A stretch of 64,000 nucleotides of DNA from Actinospineispora acaciae DSM 45401 (lineage in GTDB: Bacteria; Actinomycetota; Actinomycetes; Mycobacteriales; Pseudonocardiaceae), in NCBI RefSeq assembly GCF_000620785.1, contig NZ_JIAI01000003.1, forward strand, positions 496,001 to 560,000, in the 5' to 3' direction. The notes beneath the pieces are model-generated. The model made no database searches, was not told the DNA's origin, and was given only the letters and a program-made list of their open reading frames with translations. Position numbers and translations under genes: made by a program. This document shows, one piece after another, positions 9,098 through 17,750 of this stretch (position 1 is the first letter of the stretch; every line of letters begins with the position of its first letter).

Positions 9098-10162
9098 TCA
9101 GCCCCCCGGCTCGGAGGCGAGCAGCTCGGCCACCCCCGCGTCGATGAACGCGGTGTCCACCGGGTTCGCCCCGCCGCCCGCGAAGTGCCCCCACACCCCG
9201 GGGATCACCCGCAGCTCCGCGTTCGGCATGTGCGAGACCGCCCACCGCTCGTCCTCCGGCGGGAAGTACAGGTCCTTCTCACCGGGCATGACCAGCGCCT
9301 TCGCCCTGATCGACGCCAGCGCCTCCTCGGTGGACCCGGCCCCCGGCGTGGCGCCCACGTCACCGGTCCACCAGGTGTCCAGCATGGTGAGCAGGTTGTT
9401 CGGGTCGCGCCCGTCCAGGAAGAACCCCTCCCAGAACCCGACGGCGAAGTCCTCCAGCGAGCTGAACCCCAGCTCGCGCCACACCTCGTCCCAGTAGAAC
9501 GCCTGGGAGAACCCCCACCCGGCGTACACCCGCGCCGCCGCCCGCAGCCCGGTGACCGGCAACGCGTCCGGCGAGTACCAGCCGCCGGCGAACGCACCGT
9601 CCGCCCTGAGCGCGGCCCCCACCGAGTCCAGGAACACCTTGTTGTGCGGGGCGGTGCGCGGCGAGCCGCAGAACGGCAGGATTCGCTGGACCATCTCCGG
9701 GTGGCTGACCGCCCACTGGTAGGTCTGCCCGGCGCCCATCGACCAGCCCAGCACCAGCGGCAGCGTCTCGATCCCGAACACCTCGGTGACCAGCCGGTAC
9801 TGCGACTCGACGTTGTCCCGCACGTTGATCCTCGGGAACCGGGCGCGGTCCCACGGCGGCGGGGTGTTCGACGGCGAGCTGGACAGCCCGTTGCCGAGCA
9901 TGTTGGGCACGATGATGAACCACCGCTCGGGGTCCAGCGCCATGCCGGGGCCGATCAGCCACTCGTTCTCCCAGTGCCGCCCGGAGTACCAGGTCGGGTA
10001 GACGATGGCGTTCGACTTGTCCGCGTTGAGGGTGCCGTACGTCTGGTACGCCACCCGCGCCGGGCGCAGCGTCGCGCCGCACTCCAGGGTGAACTCCGGG
10101 ATCTCGTGCACGTGGTACGGCGCGTCCCGGCCCCCCGGCGCGCCCGCTGCCGACTCACTCAT
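9098..10162 (-). CDS. MetX-like alpha/beta-hydrolase (E22 acyltransferase/esterase family)
   Basis: 354 aa from the Met of MSESAAGAPGG; the open frame extends upstream without family-like sequence. It has the homoserine O-acetyltransferase layout: AYQTYGTLNADKSNAIVYPTW near the N-terminus, nucleophile Ser141 in LGWSMGAGQ, acid in MPGEKDLYFPPED, and His in PGVWGHFAGG. No methionine gene is adjacent, so a true MetX role is doubtful. A generic esterase or acyltransferase of the MetX clan is more likely. The divergent neighbour is a MarR-family gene about 310 bp away. Confidence 0.8.
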   Translation of the reverse strand: MSESAAGAPGGRDAPYHVHEIPEFTLECGATLRPARVAYQTYGTLNADKSNAIVYPTWYSGRHWENEWLIGPGMALDPERWFIIVPNMLGNGLSSSPSNTPPPWDRARFPRINVRDNVESQYRLVTEVFGIETLPLVLGWSMGAGQTYQWAVSHPEMVQRILPFCGSPRTAPHNKVFLDSVGAALRADGAFAGGWYSPDALPVTGLRAAARVYAGWGFSQAFYWDEVWRELGFSSLEDFAVGFWEGFFLDGRDPNNLLTMLDTWWTGDVGATPGAGSTEEALASIRAKALVMPGEKDLYFPPEDERWAVSHMPNAELRVIPGVWGHFAGGGANPVDTAFIDAGVAELLASEPGG

Positions 10163-10471
10163 GACCGCACACCGTACCCACCACCACCGGAGATCATCGC
10201 CGTCCTGGAAGCCACGTCGCACCACCTCACCCTCACGGGGACGCCGCACAGCGGTCCCGATCCGCCCTTCGGCCCGCTCGGCCCGCGCCGCGACCTCCCT
10301 TAGCACCACCAGAAAAAGTGTCACCAGAAAGTATTGACGGGACGCCCGGTCGTCAAGGCCCCAATCTGGTTCTACGTCGGCCCAGGTCGACGGCCCTCAT
10401 CGGCGTCCATACTTCGCAACAAAAATGTTCTATTCTGAACGAGTTTCTCGTCGAAGGGGGGCTGGGGAGGG
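10163..10471. other. 309-bp divergent intergenic region
   Basis: Lies between the MetX-like gene and the MarR gene. It includes a direct repeat CACCAGAAA at 10307-10315 and 10322-10330 and an AT-rich stretch around 10410-10445 that probably holds the marR promoter. No further gene was found in it. Confidence 0.5.
10427..10440 (+). promoter_or_regulatory. Candidate -10 element within an inverted repeat
   Basis: GTTC-TATTCT-GAAC lies 32 bp upstream of the marR GTG start. TATTCT resembles a -10 hexamer and sits between 4-bp inverted arms, as expected for an autoregulatory site, but the arms are short. Confidence 0.3.
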
Positions 10472-10900
10472 GTGTCGGTTCCGGTTCAGACCTCGCTGGC
10501 GGGGCTGCTGGCGCAGGCGGAACGAACGGTGGCCCAGCGGCTGGAGTCCGCGCTGCGCTCCGCCGCCGAGCTGACCATCGAGCAGTGGCGCGTGCTCGCC
10601 CTGCTGGCCGACGGGCTGGGGCACCCAATGAGCGAGATCGCCGCCTTCGCCCTGGTGCCGCCGCCCACCCTCACGAAGATCATCGACCGGCTGGCCGAGC
10701 GCACCCTGGTGTACCGCCGGGTGGACACCCAGGACCGCAGGCGGGTACTCGTGTTCCTGTCCAACCGGGGCGCCGAGCTGCACCGCACGGTCCGCGCCCA
10801 GGTCGCGGACGCCGAGCGCGAGGTGGCCGACGCGTTGGGTGACCACGACTCCGGCCGGCTCGCCGAGCTCCTCGGCAGGCTGTTGACCCGGCTGGCCTGA
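10472..10900 (+). CDS. MarR-family transcriptional regulator
   Basis: 142 aa, GTG start just after a GGGGAGG run. It has the winged helix expected of MarR: LTIEQWRVLALLADG, PPPTLTKIIDRLAERTLVYRRVDTQDRRRVLVFLSNRGAELH. The PPPTLTKIIDRL recognition helix and the D-x-R-D-R-R wing are clear. The divergent neighbour is the MetX-like hydrolase, which is a plausible target. The ligand is unknown. Confidence 0.88.
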   Translation: MSVPVQTSLAGLLAQAERTVAQRLESALRSAAELTIEQWRVLALLADGLGHPMSEIAAFALVPPPTLTKIIDRLAERTLVYRRVDTQDRRRVLVFLSNRGAELHRTVRAQVADAEREVADALGDHDSGRLAELLGRLLTRLA

Positions 10901-10909
10901 CCCGCCGCC

Positions 10910-10951
10910 GGACTGGCTGGCCCGGACTGGCTGGCCCGGACTGGCTGACCC
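10910..10951. repeat. Three tandem 14-bp repeats between convergent genes
   Basis: GGACTGGCTGGCCC at 10910-10923 and 10924-10937, with a one-base variant at 10938-10951. It fills most of the gap between the MarR stop and the end of the lipoprotein gene. Confidence 0.85.
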
Positions 10952-10960
10952 GGACCGGGC

Positions 10961-11488
10961 TCAGCCCGCCCGGAGCCGACCGGTCTCCTGGCCGCCGCCG
11001 TCGACGAGCACCAGCACGGCGCCGTCGAGGCGCACGCTCGTGGCCCGCTCCAACCAGAGGCCCACGTTCACGTTGTCGCAGGCCATCTTGGTGGTCGGCC
11101 CCTGGGTCGCGCGCCAGGCGCCGTCCGCGCCGAGCGACCACGTCCCGCGCAGCCCGTTGCACCCGTCCGACCCGCTCCAGCCGCCATCCGCGCGCAGCTC
11201 GACGAACGGTGGCCGCCGGTTCGCCGCGCCCCCGCCACTCACCGGAACCCACCGCCGGACCAGCCCCACCCGATCCGCCGGCCGATCCCCGTACCCGACG
11301 GAACCGCCCGTACCCGGTTCCGCGGAACCGCCCAGCCCGGCCGGAACCACCGTCCCCGCCGAGCCACCCGACCCCTCCGTGCCCGGTTCCGCGGAACCGC
11401 CCGAGCCCGGTTCCGCCGAGGCCGACCCGCACCCGGACGTCGCCGACCAGGCCAGGAGCACCGCCAGCACCAGGATGACCCGGGCCAT
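10961..11488 (-). CDS. META/HslJ-like lipoprotein
   Basis: 175 aa. The signal peptide ends in a lipobox (LAWSATSGC), so the product is probably membrane-tethered outside the cell. A Gly/Ser/Pro linker of about 50 residues contains repeats of GSAEPG/SAEP, encoded partly by two copies of the dispersed palindrome. The C-terminal domain (RRWVPVSGGG, PPFVELRADGGWSGSDGCNG, TKMACDNVN) matches the secreted protein at 8537-9022. The ATG overlaps the stop of the upstream permease by one base (TGATG), so the two are co-translated. A role linked to the permease is inference. Confidence 0.78.
   Translation of the reverse strand: MARVILVLAVLLAWSATSGCGSASAEPGSGGSAEPGTEGSGGSAGTVVPAGLGGSAEPGTGGSVGYGDRPADRVGLVRRWVPVSGGGAANRRPPFVELRADGGWSGSDGCNGLRGTWSLGADGAWRATQGPTTKMACDNVNVGLWLERATSVRLDGAVLVLVDGGGQETGRLRAG
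11316..11398. repeat. Two copies of the dispersed palindrome in the lipoprotein linker
   Basis: GGTTCCGCGGAACC is exact at 11316-11329 and 11385-11398, inside the Gly/Ser/Pro linker of the META-like lipoprotein. Similar bases follow both copies (GCCC then an AGCCC-like run). Confidence 0.9.
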
Positions 11489-12990
11489 CACGTCGCCGAC
11501 GACTCGGCCGACGACTCCGCCAACCGGGACCGTCCGCGCCCGTAACAGAAGTAGACGATGAAGCCGAGCGCCATCCAGCCGAGGAACCGCACCCAGGTGA
11601 GCACGCTCAGGCTCAGCATCAGCCACAGGCAGGCCAGCACCGCGAGCACCGGGATCAGCGGCACCAGCGGAGTGCGGAACGCGCGCGGCAGGTCCGGGCG
11701 GGTCCTGCGCAGCACCATCACGCCCGTCGACACGAGCACGAACGCGAACAGCGTGCCGATGTTGACCAGCTCGTCCAGCGCGCCGGCGGGGGTGAACGCC
11801 GCGACCACGGCGATCGCCACGCCCACGATCAGCGTGAGCCGCGCGGGCGTGCCGTGCGCGCCGGTGTGGGCCAGCCCGCGCGGCAGCAGCCCGTCGCGGC
11901 ACATCGCGAACAGCACCCGGGTCTGGCCCAGGAACATCACCAGCACCACCGTGGTCAGCCCCGCGAGCGCGCCGAGCGAGATCACCACGGCCGCCCAGTT
12001 GACGCCGTTGAGCGCGAACGCGGTGGCCAGCGTGGCCGGCGTGCCGTCCGGGCCGGTGGCCAGCTGGGTGTAGTTGACCATCCCGGTCAGCACCAGGGAC
12101 ACCGCCACGTACAGGATGGTGATCACGGTCAGCGCGCCGATGAGCCCGCGCGGCACGTCCCTGCGGGGGTTGCGGGTCTCCTCGGCGGTGGTCGCCACCA
12201 CGTCGAAGCCGATGAACGCGAAGAACACCAGTGACGCGGCGGCGAGCAGGCCGTACACCCCGAACGTGCTGGTGCTCTCGCCGCCGAGCACGGACAGCAG
12301 CGACTGGTCCAGCCCGGACTTGCCGCCCGACGCCGGCGCCGCGGGCGGCACGTACGGGCTGTAGTTGGACACCTTGACGTACCCGATCCCCACCACGACC
12401 ACCAGCAGCACCACGCCGACCTTGATCGCGGTGATCACCTGGCTGACCCGGCTGGACAGCTTCACCCCGATCACCAGCACCCAGGTCAGCACCGCGACGA
12501 GCAGCACCGACCCCCAGTCGAAGGCGATCGGCCCGAGGTGCACCGTCGTGCTGGACAGCGGCACCCCGACCAGCGTGAGGAACTGCGCGAGGTACAGCGC
12601 CCAGCCCTTGGCCACCGCGACAGCGGCCACCGCGAACTCCAGCACCAGGTCCCAGCCGATGGTCCAGGCCACCAGCTCGCCGAAGGTCGCGTAGGAGAAG
12701 GTGTACGCGCTGCCCGCCACCGGCACGGTGGAGGCGAACTCGGCGTAGCACAGCGCGGCCAGGCCGCAGCCGATGGCAGCCATCACGAACGCCAGCGACA
12801 CCGAGGGGCCGGCCACATTGCCCGCGACCTTCGCGGTGAGGGTGAAGATGCCGGCGCCGACCGCCACGGCCACGCCGAAGACCACCAGGTCCAGCGCGCC
12901 GAGATCCTTGCGGAGCTTGGCGCCGGGCTCGTCGGTGTCGGCGATGGACTGTTCGATGGACTTGACCCGTCCGCGACCGTTTACCCCCAT
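11488..12990 (-). CDS. APC-superfamily cationic amino-acid permease
   Basis: 500 aa with about 12-14 membrane segments. The N-terminus KSIEQSIADTDEPGAKLRKDLGALDLVVFGVAVAVGAGIFTLTA is typical of bacterial CAT-type permeases, with the conserved GxGIF in helix 1 and FIGFDVVATTAEETRNPRRDVPRG in the middle. It probably imports basic amino acids with protons. The gene is followed without a gap by the META-like lipoprotein. M. tuberculosis has a CAT-type permease (Rv3253c) near its manA block, so this gene may belong to the same ancestral neighbourhood. The start is the first Met giving the family N-terminus. Confidence 0.9.
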   Translation of the reverse strand: MGVNGRGRVKSIEQSIADTDEPGAKLRKDLGALDLVVFGVAVAVGAGIFTLTAKVAGNVAGPSVSLAFVMAAIGCGLAALCYAEFASTVPVAGSAYTFSYATFGELVAWTIGWDLVLEFAVAAVAVAKGWALYLAQFLTLVGVPLSSTTVHLGPIAFDWGSVLLVAVLTWVLVIGVKLSSRVSQVITAIKVGVVLLVVVVGIGYVKVSNYSPYVPPAAPASGGKSGLDQSLLSVLGGESTSTFGVYGLLAAASLVFFAFIGFDVVATTAEETRNPRRDVPRGLIGALTVITILYVAVSLVLTGMVNYTQLATGPDGTPATLATAFALNGVNWAAVVISLGALAGLTTVVLVMFLGQTRVLFAMCRDGLLPRGLAHTGAHGTPARLTLIVGVAIAVVAAFTPAGALDELVNIGTLFAFVLVSTGVMVLRRTRPDLPRAFRTPLVPLIPVLAVLACLWLMLSLSVLTWVRFLGWMALGFIVYFCYGRGRSRLAESSAESSAT

Positions 12991-13104
12991 TCGCCGGACG
13001 GTACCAACGATCTTGGCCGGTGGCAGCGCACTTGAGGAAGGCTTGAGCGCGCGCCGCCGAGGCGAACGAGGCCCTTGACGCCGGGTACCGGCGAGCCGCC
13101 CAAT

Positions 13105-14667
13105 ATGTCGATGACGCCTCCTCCCGACGACGTGAGCGGCGCGGTCGGTCCACAGACCCTGCCCGAGGACCCCGACGAGCGCCGGCTGCACGAGCTGGGC
13201 TACGCCCAGGAGCTGCGCCGGTCCATGTCCGGCTTCAGCAACTTCGCGGTCTCGTTCACCATCATCTCGATCCTGTCCGGCTGCCTGACGCTGTACGGCT
13301 ACGGCATGAAGACCGGCGGTCCGGCCGTCATCATCTGGGGCTGGCTGGGCGTCGGGGCGCTGACCCTGTTCGTCGGGCTGGCCATGGCGGAGGTGTGCTC
13401 GGCGTACCCGACCGCGGGCGGGCTCTACTTCTTCGCCGCCAAGCTGGCCAGGCACAACGCCGCGGCCTGGGCGTGGTTCACCGGCTGGTTCAACGTGCTC
13501 GGCGAGGTGGCGGTGACCGCCGGCATCGACTTCGGCGCGGCCACCTTCCTGAACGCGCTGCTGGACCTGCGGTTCGGTTTCGAGGCCACCCCGCCGCACA
13601 CGGTGCTGCTGTTCGGGCTGATCCTGCTGCTGCACGCGCTGCTGAACACCGTCGGGGTGCGGCTGGTGGCGCTGCTGAACTCGATCAGCGTGTGGTGGCA
13701 CGTGATCGGCGTGCTGGTGATCGTGACGGTGCTCGCGGTGGTGCCCGGCGAGCACAAGCCGGCATCGTTCGTGTTCGGCCACTTCGAGAACCAGACGGGC
13801 TGGGCCTCGACGTTCTACGTGGCCGCGCTCGGGCTGCTGCTGGCGCAGTACACGTTCACCGGCTACGACGCGTCCGCGCACATGATCGAGGAGACCAAGG
13901 GCGCGGCCACCGCGGGCCCGCGCGGGATCGTCATGTCGATCCTCGTGTCGCTGGTCGCCGGCTGGGTGCTGCTGGTCGGGCTGACGTTCGCGATCGGCGA
14001 CTACGAGGCGCAGGCCAGCAGCCCGACCGGGGTGCCGCCGGCGCAGATCATGATCGACGCGGTGGGCGACGCGCTGGGCACCGGGCTGCTGGTCATCGTG
14101 ATCGGCGCGCAGCTGTTCTGCGGGATGGCCTCGGTGGCCGCCAACTCGCGGATGATCTTCGCGTTCTCCCGGGACGGGGCGCTGCCGTTCTCCCGGCTGT
14201 GGCGCCGCGTCGGGCACCGGACCCGGCTGCCGAACAACGCCGTCTGGCTGGCCGCCGCCGGGGCGTTCGTGCTCGGCCTGCCGTATCTGTGGAACTCCAC
14301 GGCGTACGCGGCGGTCACCTCGATCGCGGTGATCGGGTTGTACATCGCCTACGTGATCCCGTCCTACCTGCGGCTGCGCGCGGGCGCGGGGTTCACGCCG
14401 GGGCCGTGGAACCTGGGCCGCCTCGGCCGCCCGGTCGCGGCGGTCGCGGTCTGCTGGGTCATGGTGATCAGCGTGCTGTTCATGCTGCCGACCAGCAGCC
14501 CGGTCACCGCGGAGACCTTCAACTACACCCCGCTGGCGGTGCTCGCGGTGCTGGGGTTCGCCGGCATCTGGTGGCTGGTCTCCGCGCGCAGGTGGTTCAC
14601 CGGGCCACGCCGGCAGGGCAGTATCGAGGAGCTGATCCAGTTGGAAGCCCAGGAGGGGTATACATAG
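13105..14667 (+). CDS. APC-superfamily amino-acid/amine permease
   Basis: About 520 aa with 12 membrane segments. The N-terminal RRLHELGYAQELRRSMSGFSNFAVSFTIISILSG is the hallmark of the amino acid/choline (ACT) branch of APC transporters, with FTGYDASAHMIEETKGAA in the central region. Met codons at 13105 and 13111 are both possible starts; a TTG lies further upstream. It heads a same-strand run with a gamma-glutamyl ligase, an SDR and a PuuD-like hydrolase, so its substrate is probably an amine such as a polyamine, ethanolamine or GABA-like compound (inference). Confidence 0.88.
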   Translation: MSMTPPPDDVSGAVGPQTLPEDPDERRLHELGYAQELRRSMSGFSNFAVSFTIISILSGCLTLYGYGMKTGGPAVIIWGWLGVGALTLFVGLAMAEVCSAYPTAGGLYFFAAKLARHNAAAWAWFTGWFNVLGEVAVTAGIDFGAATFLNALLDLRFGFEATPPHTVLLFGLILLLHALLNTVGVRLVALLNSISVWWHVIGVLVIVTVLAVVPGEHKPASFVFGHFENQTGWASTFYVAALGLLLAQYTFTGYDASAHMIEETKGAATAGPRGIVMSILVSLVAGWVLLVGLTFAIGDYEAQASSPTGVPPAQIMIDAVGDALGTGLLVIVIGAQLFCGMASVAANSRMIFAFSRDGALPFSRLWRRVGHRTRLPNNAVWLAAAGAFVLGLPYLWNSTAYAAVTSIAVIGLYIAYVIPSYLRLRAGAGFTPGPWNLGRLGRPVAAVAVCWVMVISVLFMLPTSSPVTAETFNYTPLAVLAVLGFAGIWWLVSARRWFTGPRRQGSIEELIQLEAQEGYT

Positions 14668-14668
14668 T

Positions 14669-14713
14669 GTCCGGCGAGCGACGGCGGGCCAGCGGTCCGC
14701 CCGAGCGCCGGAC
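14669..14713 (+). terminator. Hairpin after the permease gene
   Basis: An 8-bp inverted repeat, GTCCGGCG (14669-14676) with CGCCGGAC (14706-14713), encloses a GC-rich interior. It begins at the permease stop and may be an attenuating or terminating hairpin before the ligase gene. Confidence 0.45.
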
Positions 14714-14730
14714 GCGCGCCGAACCGACGT

Positions 14731-14742
14731 GATCATGTGATC
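14731..14742. promoter_or_regulatory. Inverted repeat upstream of the ligase gene
   Basis: GATCA-TG-TGATC in the 150-bp gap before the glutamine-synthetase-like gene. Operators of similar form are bound by GntR-type regulators, but no regulator gene is adjacent. Confidence 0.3.
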
Positions 14743-14820
14743 GACGCGACGGCGCGCGACCGCCGGCGGCGGTCTCGATGGATGACCCGACCCGAATAAG
14801 ACGCAGGCCGGAGGAGACGG

Positions 14821-16200
14821 GTGAGTTCGATGCACCAGCGCGAGGGCATGCTCGGCGTCGGCGAGCTGCGCTCGGCGGTGGACACCGGCGCGATCGACAC
14901 CGTGCTGCTGGTCCTCGTCGACATGCAGGGCCGGCTGCAGGGCAAGCGGTGCAGCGCCCGGTACTTCCTGGAGGAGGTGCTGCCGCACGGCGCCGAGGCG
15001 TGCAACTACCTGCTCGCGGTGGACGTGGACATGAACACAGTGGACGGCTACGCGCTGACCTCGTGGGAGCAGGGCTACGGCGACTTCGAGCTGGTCCCCG
15101 ACCTGACCACGCTGCGCCGGGTGCCCTGGCAGCGGGGCACCGCGCTGGTCTTCGCCGACCTGCGGCTGCTCTCCGGCGAGCCGATCGAGCCGTCACCCCG
15201 CCAGGTGCTGCACCGGCAGCGCGAACGCCTGGCCGCCCGGGGCTGGCGCGCGCTGGCCGGCACCGAGCTGGAGTTCATCGTCTACCGGGAGTCCTTCGAG
15301 GAGGCCTGGCGCGCCGGCTACCGGAACCTGACGCCGGCCAACCAGTACAACGTGGACTACTCCATCCTGGGCACCTCCCGAGTGGAGCCGCTGCTACGCG
15401 CGATCCGCTCCGGGATGTCCGGCGCCGGCATGTACGTCGAGTCCGCGAAGGGCGAGTGCAACCTCGGCCAGCACGAGATCGCGTTCCGCTACGACGAGGC
15501 CCTGGTGACCGCCGACAACCACGCGCTCTACAAGAACGGCGCCAAGGAGATCGCCGCCGAGCACGGTTGCTCGCTGACGTTCATGTCCAAGGTCGACGAG
15601 CGCGAGGGCAACTCCTGTCACATGCACGTCTCGCTGCGCGACGGCGCCGGCAAGGCGGTGCTGGCCGGGCCCGAGTCCACGCCCGGTTCGCTGTCCCCGA
15701 TCGGCGAGCACTTCCTGGCCGGCCAGCTGGCCGCGCTGCGCGAGTTCACCCTGCTGCTCGCGCCGAACATCAACTCCTACAAGCGGTTCGCCCCCGGCAG
15801 CTTCGCGCCCACCGCCGTGTCCTGGGGCCTGGACAACCGCACCTGCGCGCTGCGCCTGGTCGGGCGCGGCCCGTCGCTGCGGGTGGAGAACCGGGTGCCA
15901 GGCGGGGACGTCAACCCTCACCTCGGCCTGGCCGCCATCATTGCCGCCGGCCTGCACGGCATCGAGCACGAACTGCCGCTGCCACCTCCCTGCGAGGGCA
16001 ACGCCTACACCTCGGGCGCGCCGAGCATCCCGCTCACGCTGCGCGAGGCGCTCACCGTCTGGGAGGAGTCCGAGCTGGCCAAGGACTGCTTCGGCGAGGA
16101 CGTGGTAGCGCACTACGCGAACATGGCCCGCGTCGAGCTGGCCGCCTTCGACGCCGCCGTGACCGACTGGGAACGCGTACGCGGCTTCGAGCGCCTCTGA
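14821..16200 (+). CDS. Glutamine-synthetase-family gamma-glutamyl-amine ligase
   Basis: 459 aa. GTG 14821 or ATG 14830 may be the start; GGAGGAG at 14810-14816 fits either imperfectly. It shows the GS fold signatures: N-terminal DMQGRLQGKR, TELEFIVY, GECNLGQHEIAFRY, SCHMHVSLRD, and the C-terminal APNINSYKRFAPGSFAPTAVSWG and RVENRVPGGDVNPHLGLAA. The divergence and the neighbours (permease, SDR, PuuD-like hydrolase) suggest it glutamylates an amine such as a polyamine or ethanolamine with ATP, not ammonia. The M. tuberculosis glnA4 cluster (Rv2860c-Rv2857c) has the same enzyme set plus an aldehyde dehydrogenase that is absent here. Confidence 0.85.
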   Translation: MSSMHQREGMLGVGELRSAVDTGAIDTVLLVLVDMQGRLQGKRCSARYFLEEVLPHGAEACNYLLAVDVDMNTVDGYALTSWEQGYGDFELVPDLTTLRRVPWQRGTALVFADLRLLSGEPIEPSPRQVLHRQRERLAARGWRALAGTELEFIVYRESFEEAWRAGYRNLTPANQYNVDYSILGTSRVEPLLRAIRSGMSGAGMYVESAKGECNLGQHEIAFRYDEALVTADNHALYKNGAKEIAAEHGCSLTFMSKVDEREGNSCHMHVSLRDGAGKAVLAGPESTPGSLSPIGEHFLAGQLAALREFTLLLAPNINSYKRFAPGSFAPTAVSWGLDNRTCALRLVGRGPSLRVENRVPGGDVNPHLGLAAIIAAGLHGIEHELPLPPPCEGNAYTSGAPSIPLTLREALTVWEESELAKDCFGEDVVAHYANMARVELAAFDAAVTDWERVRGFERL

Positions 16201-16211
16201 AGCGGTCCGGG

Positions 16212-16233
16212 GCGGTTCCGCGGAACCGCTTTT
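16212..16233 (+). terminator. Terminator made from the dispersed palindrome plus a T tract
   Basis: The 18-nt palindrome GCGGTTCCGCGGAACCGC (16212-16229) is followed directly by TTTT, 11 bases after the ligase stop. This is the clearest intrinsic-terminator use of the repeated element in this window. Confidence 0.7.
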
Positions 16234-16269
16234 CGGTGCCGACGCCGGGCCGGAGGTAGGTTGACCGGC

Positions 16270-17034
16270 ATGGGACGGCTGGATGATCGGGTAGCGGTGG
16301 TGACCGGGGCGGGCAGCGGGATCGGGCTGGCCGCCGCGCGCCGGCTCACCGCCGACGGTGCCCGGGTGGCGTGCGTGGACATCGACGGCGACGCGGCGAA
16401 GCGGGCCGCCGACGAGCTCGACGGGCTGGCGATCACGGCGGACGTGACCTCACCGGAGGACGTCACGCGGATCTACGCGAGCACCGACGAGCGCTACGGG
16501 CGCATCGACATCGCGCTGCACAACGCCGGCATCTCGCCGCCCGAGGACGACTCGATCCTGACCACCGGGCTGGACGCCTGGCGTCGCGTGCAGGAGGTCA
16601 ACCTGACCTCGGTGTACCTGTGCTGCCAGGCGGTGCTGCCGTACATGCAACGCGCCGGTCGGGGCTCGATCGTCAACGTCGCGTCCTTCGTGGCCGTGAT
16701 GGGCTCGGCCACCTCGCAGATCTCGTACACCGCGTCCAAGGGCGGGGTGCTGGCGCTGTCGCGCGAGCTGGGGGTGCAGTTCGCCCGGGAGGGAATCAGG
16801 GTGAACGCGCTGTGCCCGGGCCCGGTGAACACGCCGCTGCTCACCGAGCTGTTCGCCAAGGACCCGGAGCGGGCGCAGCGCCGGCTGGTGCACGTGCCGA
16901 TGGGCCGGTTCGCCGAGGCCACCGAGATCGCCGCCGCCATCGCGTTCCTGGCCAGCGACGACGCCTCGTTCATCACCGCCTCGGAGTTCCTGGTGGACGG
17001 CGGCATCTCCGGCGCGTACGTGACGCCGCTGTGA
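16270..17034 (+). CDS. SDR-family oxidoreductase
   Basis: 254 aa classical short-chain dehydrogenase. It has TGAGSGIG (cofactor loop), D in CVDIDGDA suggesting NAD preference, NAG in LHNAGISPP, catalytic Ser in VMGSATSQISYTASKGG with YxxxK, and a PGPVNTPL loop. The start is ATG 16270 (MGRLDDRVAVVTG). It overlaps the next gene by 4 nt (GTGA), so the two are coupled. In the amine cluster it may oxidise an alcohol or aldehyde intermediate; its homologue in the mycobacterial glnA4 cluster is Rv2857c. The substrate is not readable from sequence. Confidence 0.88.
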   Translation: MGRLDDRVAVVTGAGSGIGLAAARRLTADGARVACVDIDGDAAKRAADELDGLAITADVTSPEDVTRIYASTDERYGRIDIALHNAGISPPEDDSILTTGLDAWRRVQEVNLTSVYLCCQAVLPYMQRAGRGSIVNVASFVAVMGSATSQISYTASKGGVLALSRELGVQFAREGIRVNALCPGPVNTPLLTELFAKDPERAQRRLVHVPMGRFAEATEIAAAIAFLASDDASFITASEFLVDGGISGAYVTPL

Positions 17035-17750
17035 ACAGGCCGCTGATCGCACTGACCGGCTATCACGAGCCGGCGAGCTGGGGTGTCTGGCGGGACGTGC
17101 CGTGCGCGCTGCTGCCCTGGGACTACGTGCGGCAGGTCGCCGACGCGGGCGGGGCGCCGGTGCTGCTGCCCCCGGTTCCGGAGGCGGTCCCGGACGTGAT
17201 GGCCCGGGTGGACGGCCTGCTGCTGGCCGGCGGCCCGGACATCGACCCGGCACGCTACGGCGAGGTCCGCGCGCCCGAGACCCAGCCGGCCCGCCCGGCG
17301 CGCGACGAGGCCGAGCTCGCCGCCCTGGCCGCCGCCGAACAGCGCGGCCTCCCCGTCCTGGCGATCTGCCGGGGCGCGCAGTTGGTCACCGTGGCGCGCG
17401 GCGGCACGCTGCGCCAGCACCTGCCCGAGCACACCCCGACCCGCCCCGGCCACTACGACCCCTACTCCGTACACATCACCGCCGACTCAAAACTGGCCAC
17501 CGCCCTCGGCCCCGAGTTCACCGTGTCCTGCGCCCACCACCAGGGCATCGACAAGCTCGGATCCAACCTGACCGCCGTGGCCTGGGCCGAAGACGGCACC
17601 ATCGAAGCCATCGAAGACCCCACCGCCCACTACCTCGTAGGCATCCAGTCCCACCCCGAGGTCGACCCCGCCACCGCCGCCCTGTTCCGCACCTTCGTCT
17701 CCGCCACGTGCCCCAAACCGGCCCGCGAGTCGGGCGTCTCAGCACACTGA
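17031..17750 (+). CDS. PuuD-like class I glutamine amidotransferase (gamma-glutamyl hydrolase)
   Basis: 239 aa, GTG start overlapping the SDR stop. The class I glutamine amidotransferase triad is visible: Cys113 in LAICRGAQ, His208 and Glu210 in GIQSHPEVD. The sequences LLAGGPDIDPARYG and CAHHQGIDKLG match gamma-glutamyl-GABA hydrolases of the PuuD type. It probably removes the glutamyl group after oxidation of the amine moiety in the pathway started by the ligase. The last residues (ESGVSAH) are encoded by the first arm of a 46-bp inverted repeat, so the C-terminus may have been altered when that repeat arrived. Confidence 0.87.
   Translation: MNRPLIALTGYHEPASWGVWRDVPCALLPWDYVRQVADAGGAPVLLPPVPEAVPDVMARVDGLLLAGGPDIDPARYGEVRAPETQPARPARDEAELAALAAAEQRGLPVLAICRGAQLVTVARGGTLRQHLPEHTPTRPGHYDPYSVHITADSKLATALGPEFTVSCAHHQGIDKLGSNLTAVAWAEDGTIEAIEDPTAHYLVGIQSHPEVDPATAALFRTFVSATCPKPARESGVSAH

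Noticed and set aside
9098..10162. True homoserine O-acetyltransferase MetX
   Set aside because: The fold and Ser141 elbow fit the clan, but there is no methionine-pathway context and the N-terminus differs. Kept as MetX-like.
14821..16200. Primary glutamine synthetase (nitrogen assimilation)
   Set aside because: The divergent sequence and the permease/SDR/PuuD-like context fit a gamma-glutamyl-amine ligase better.
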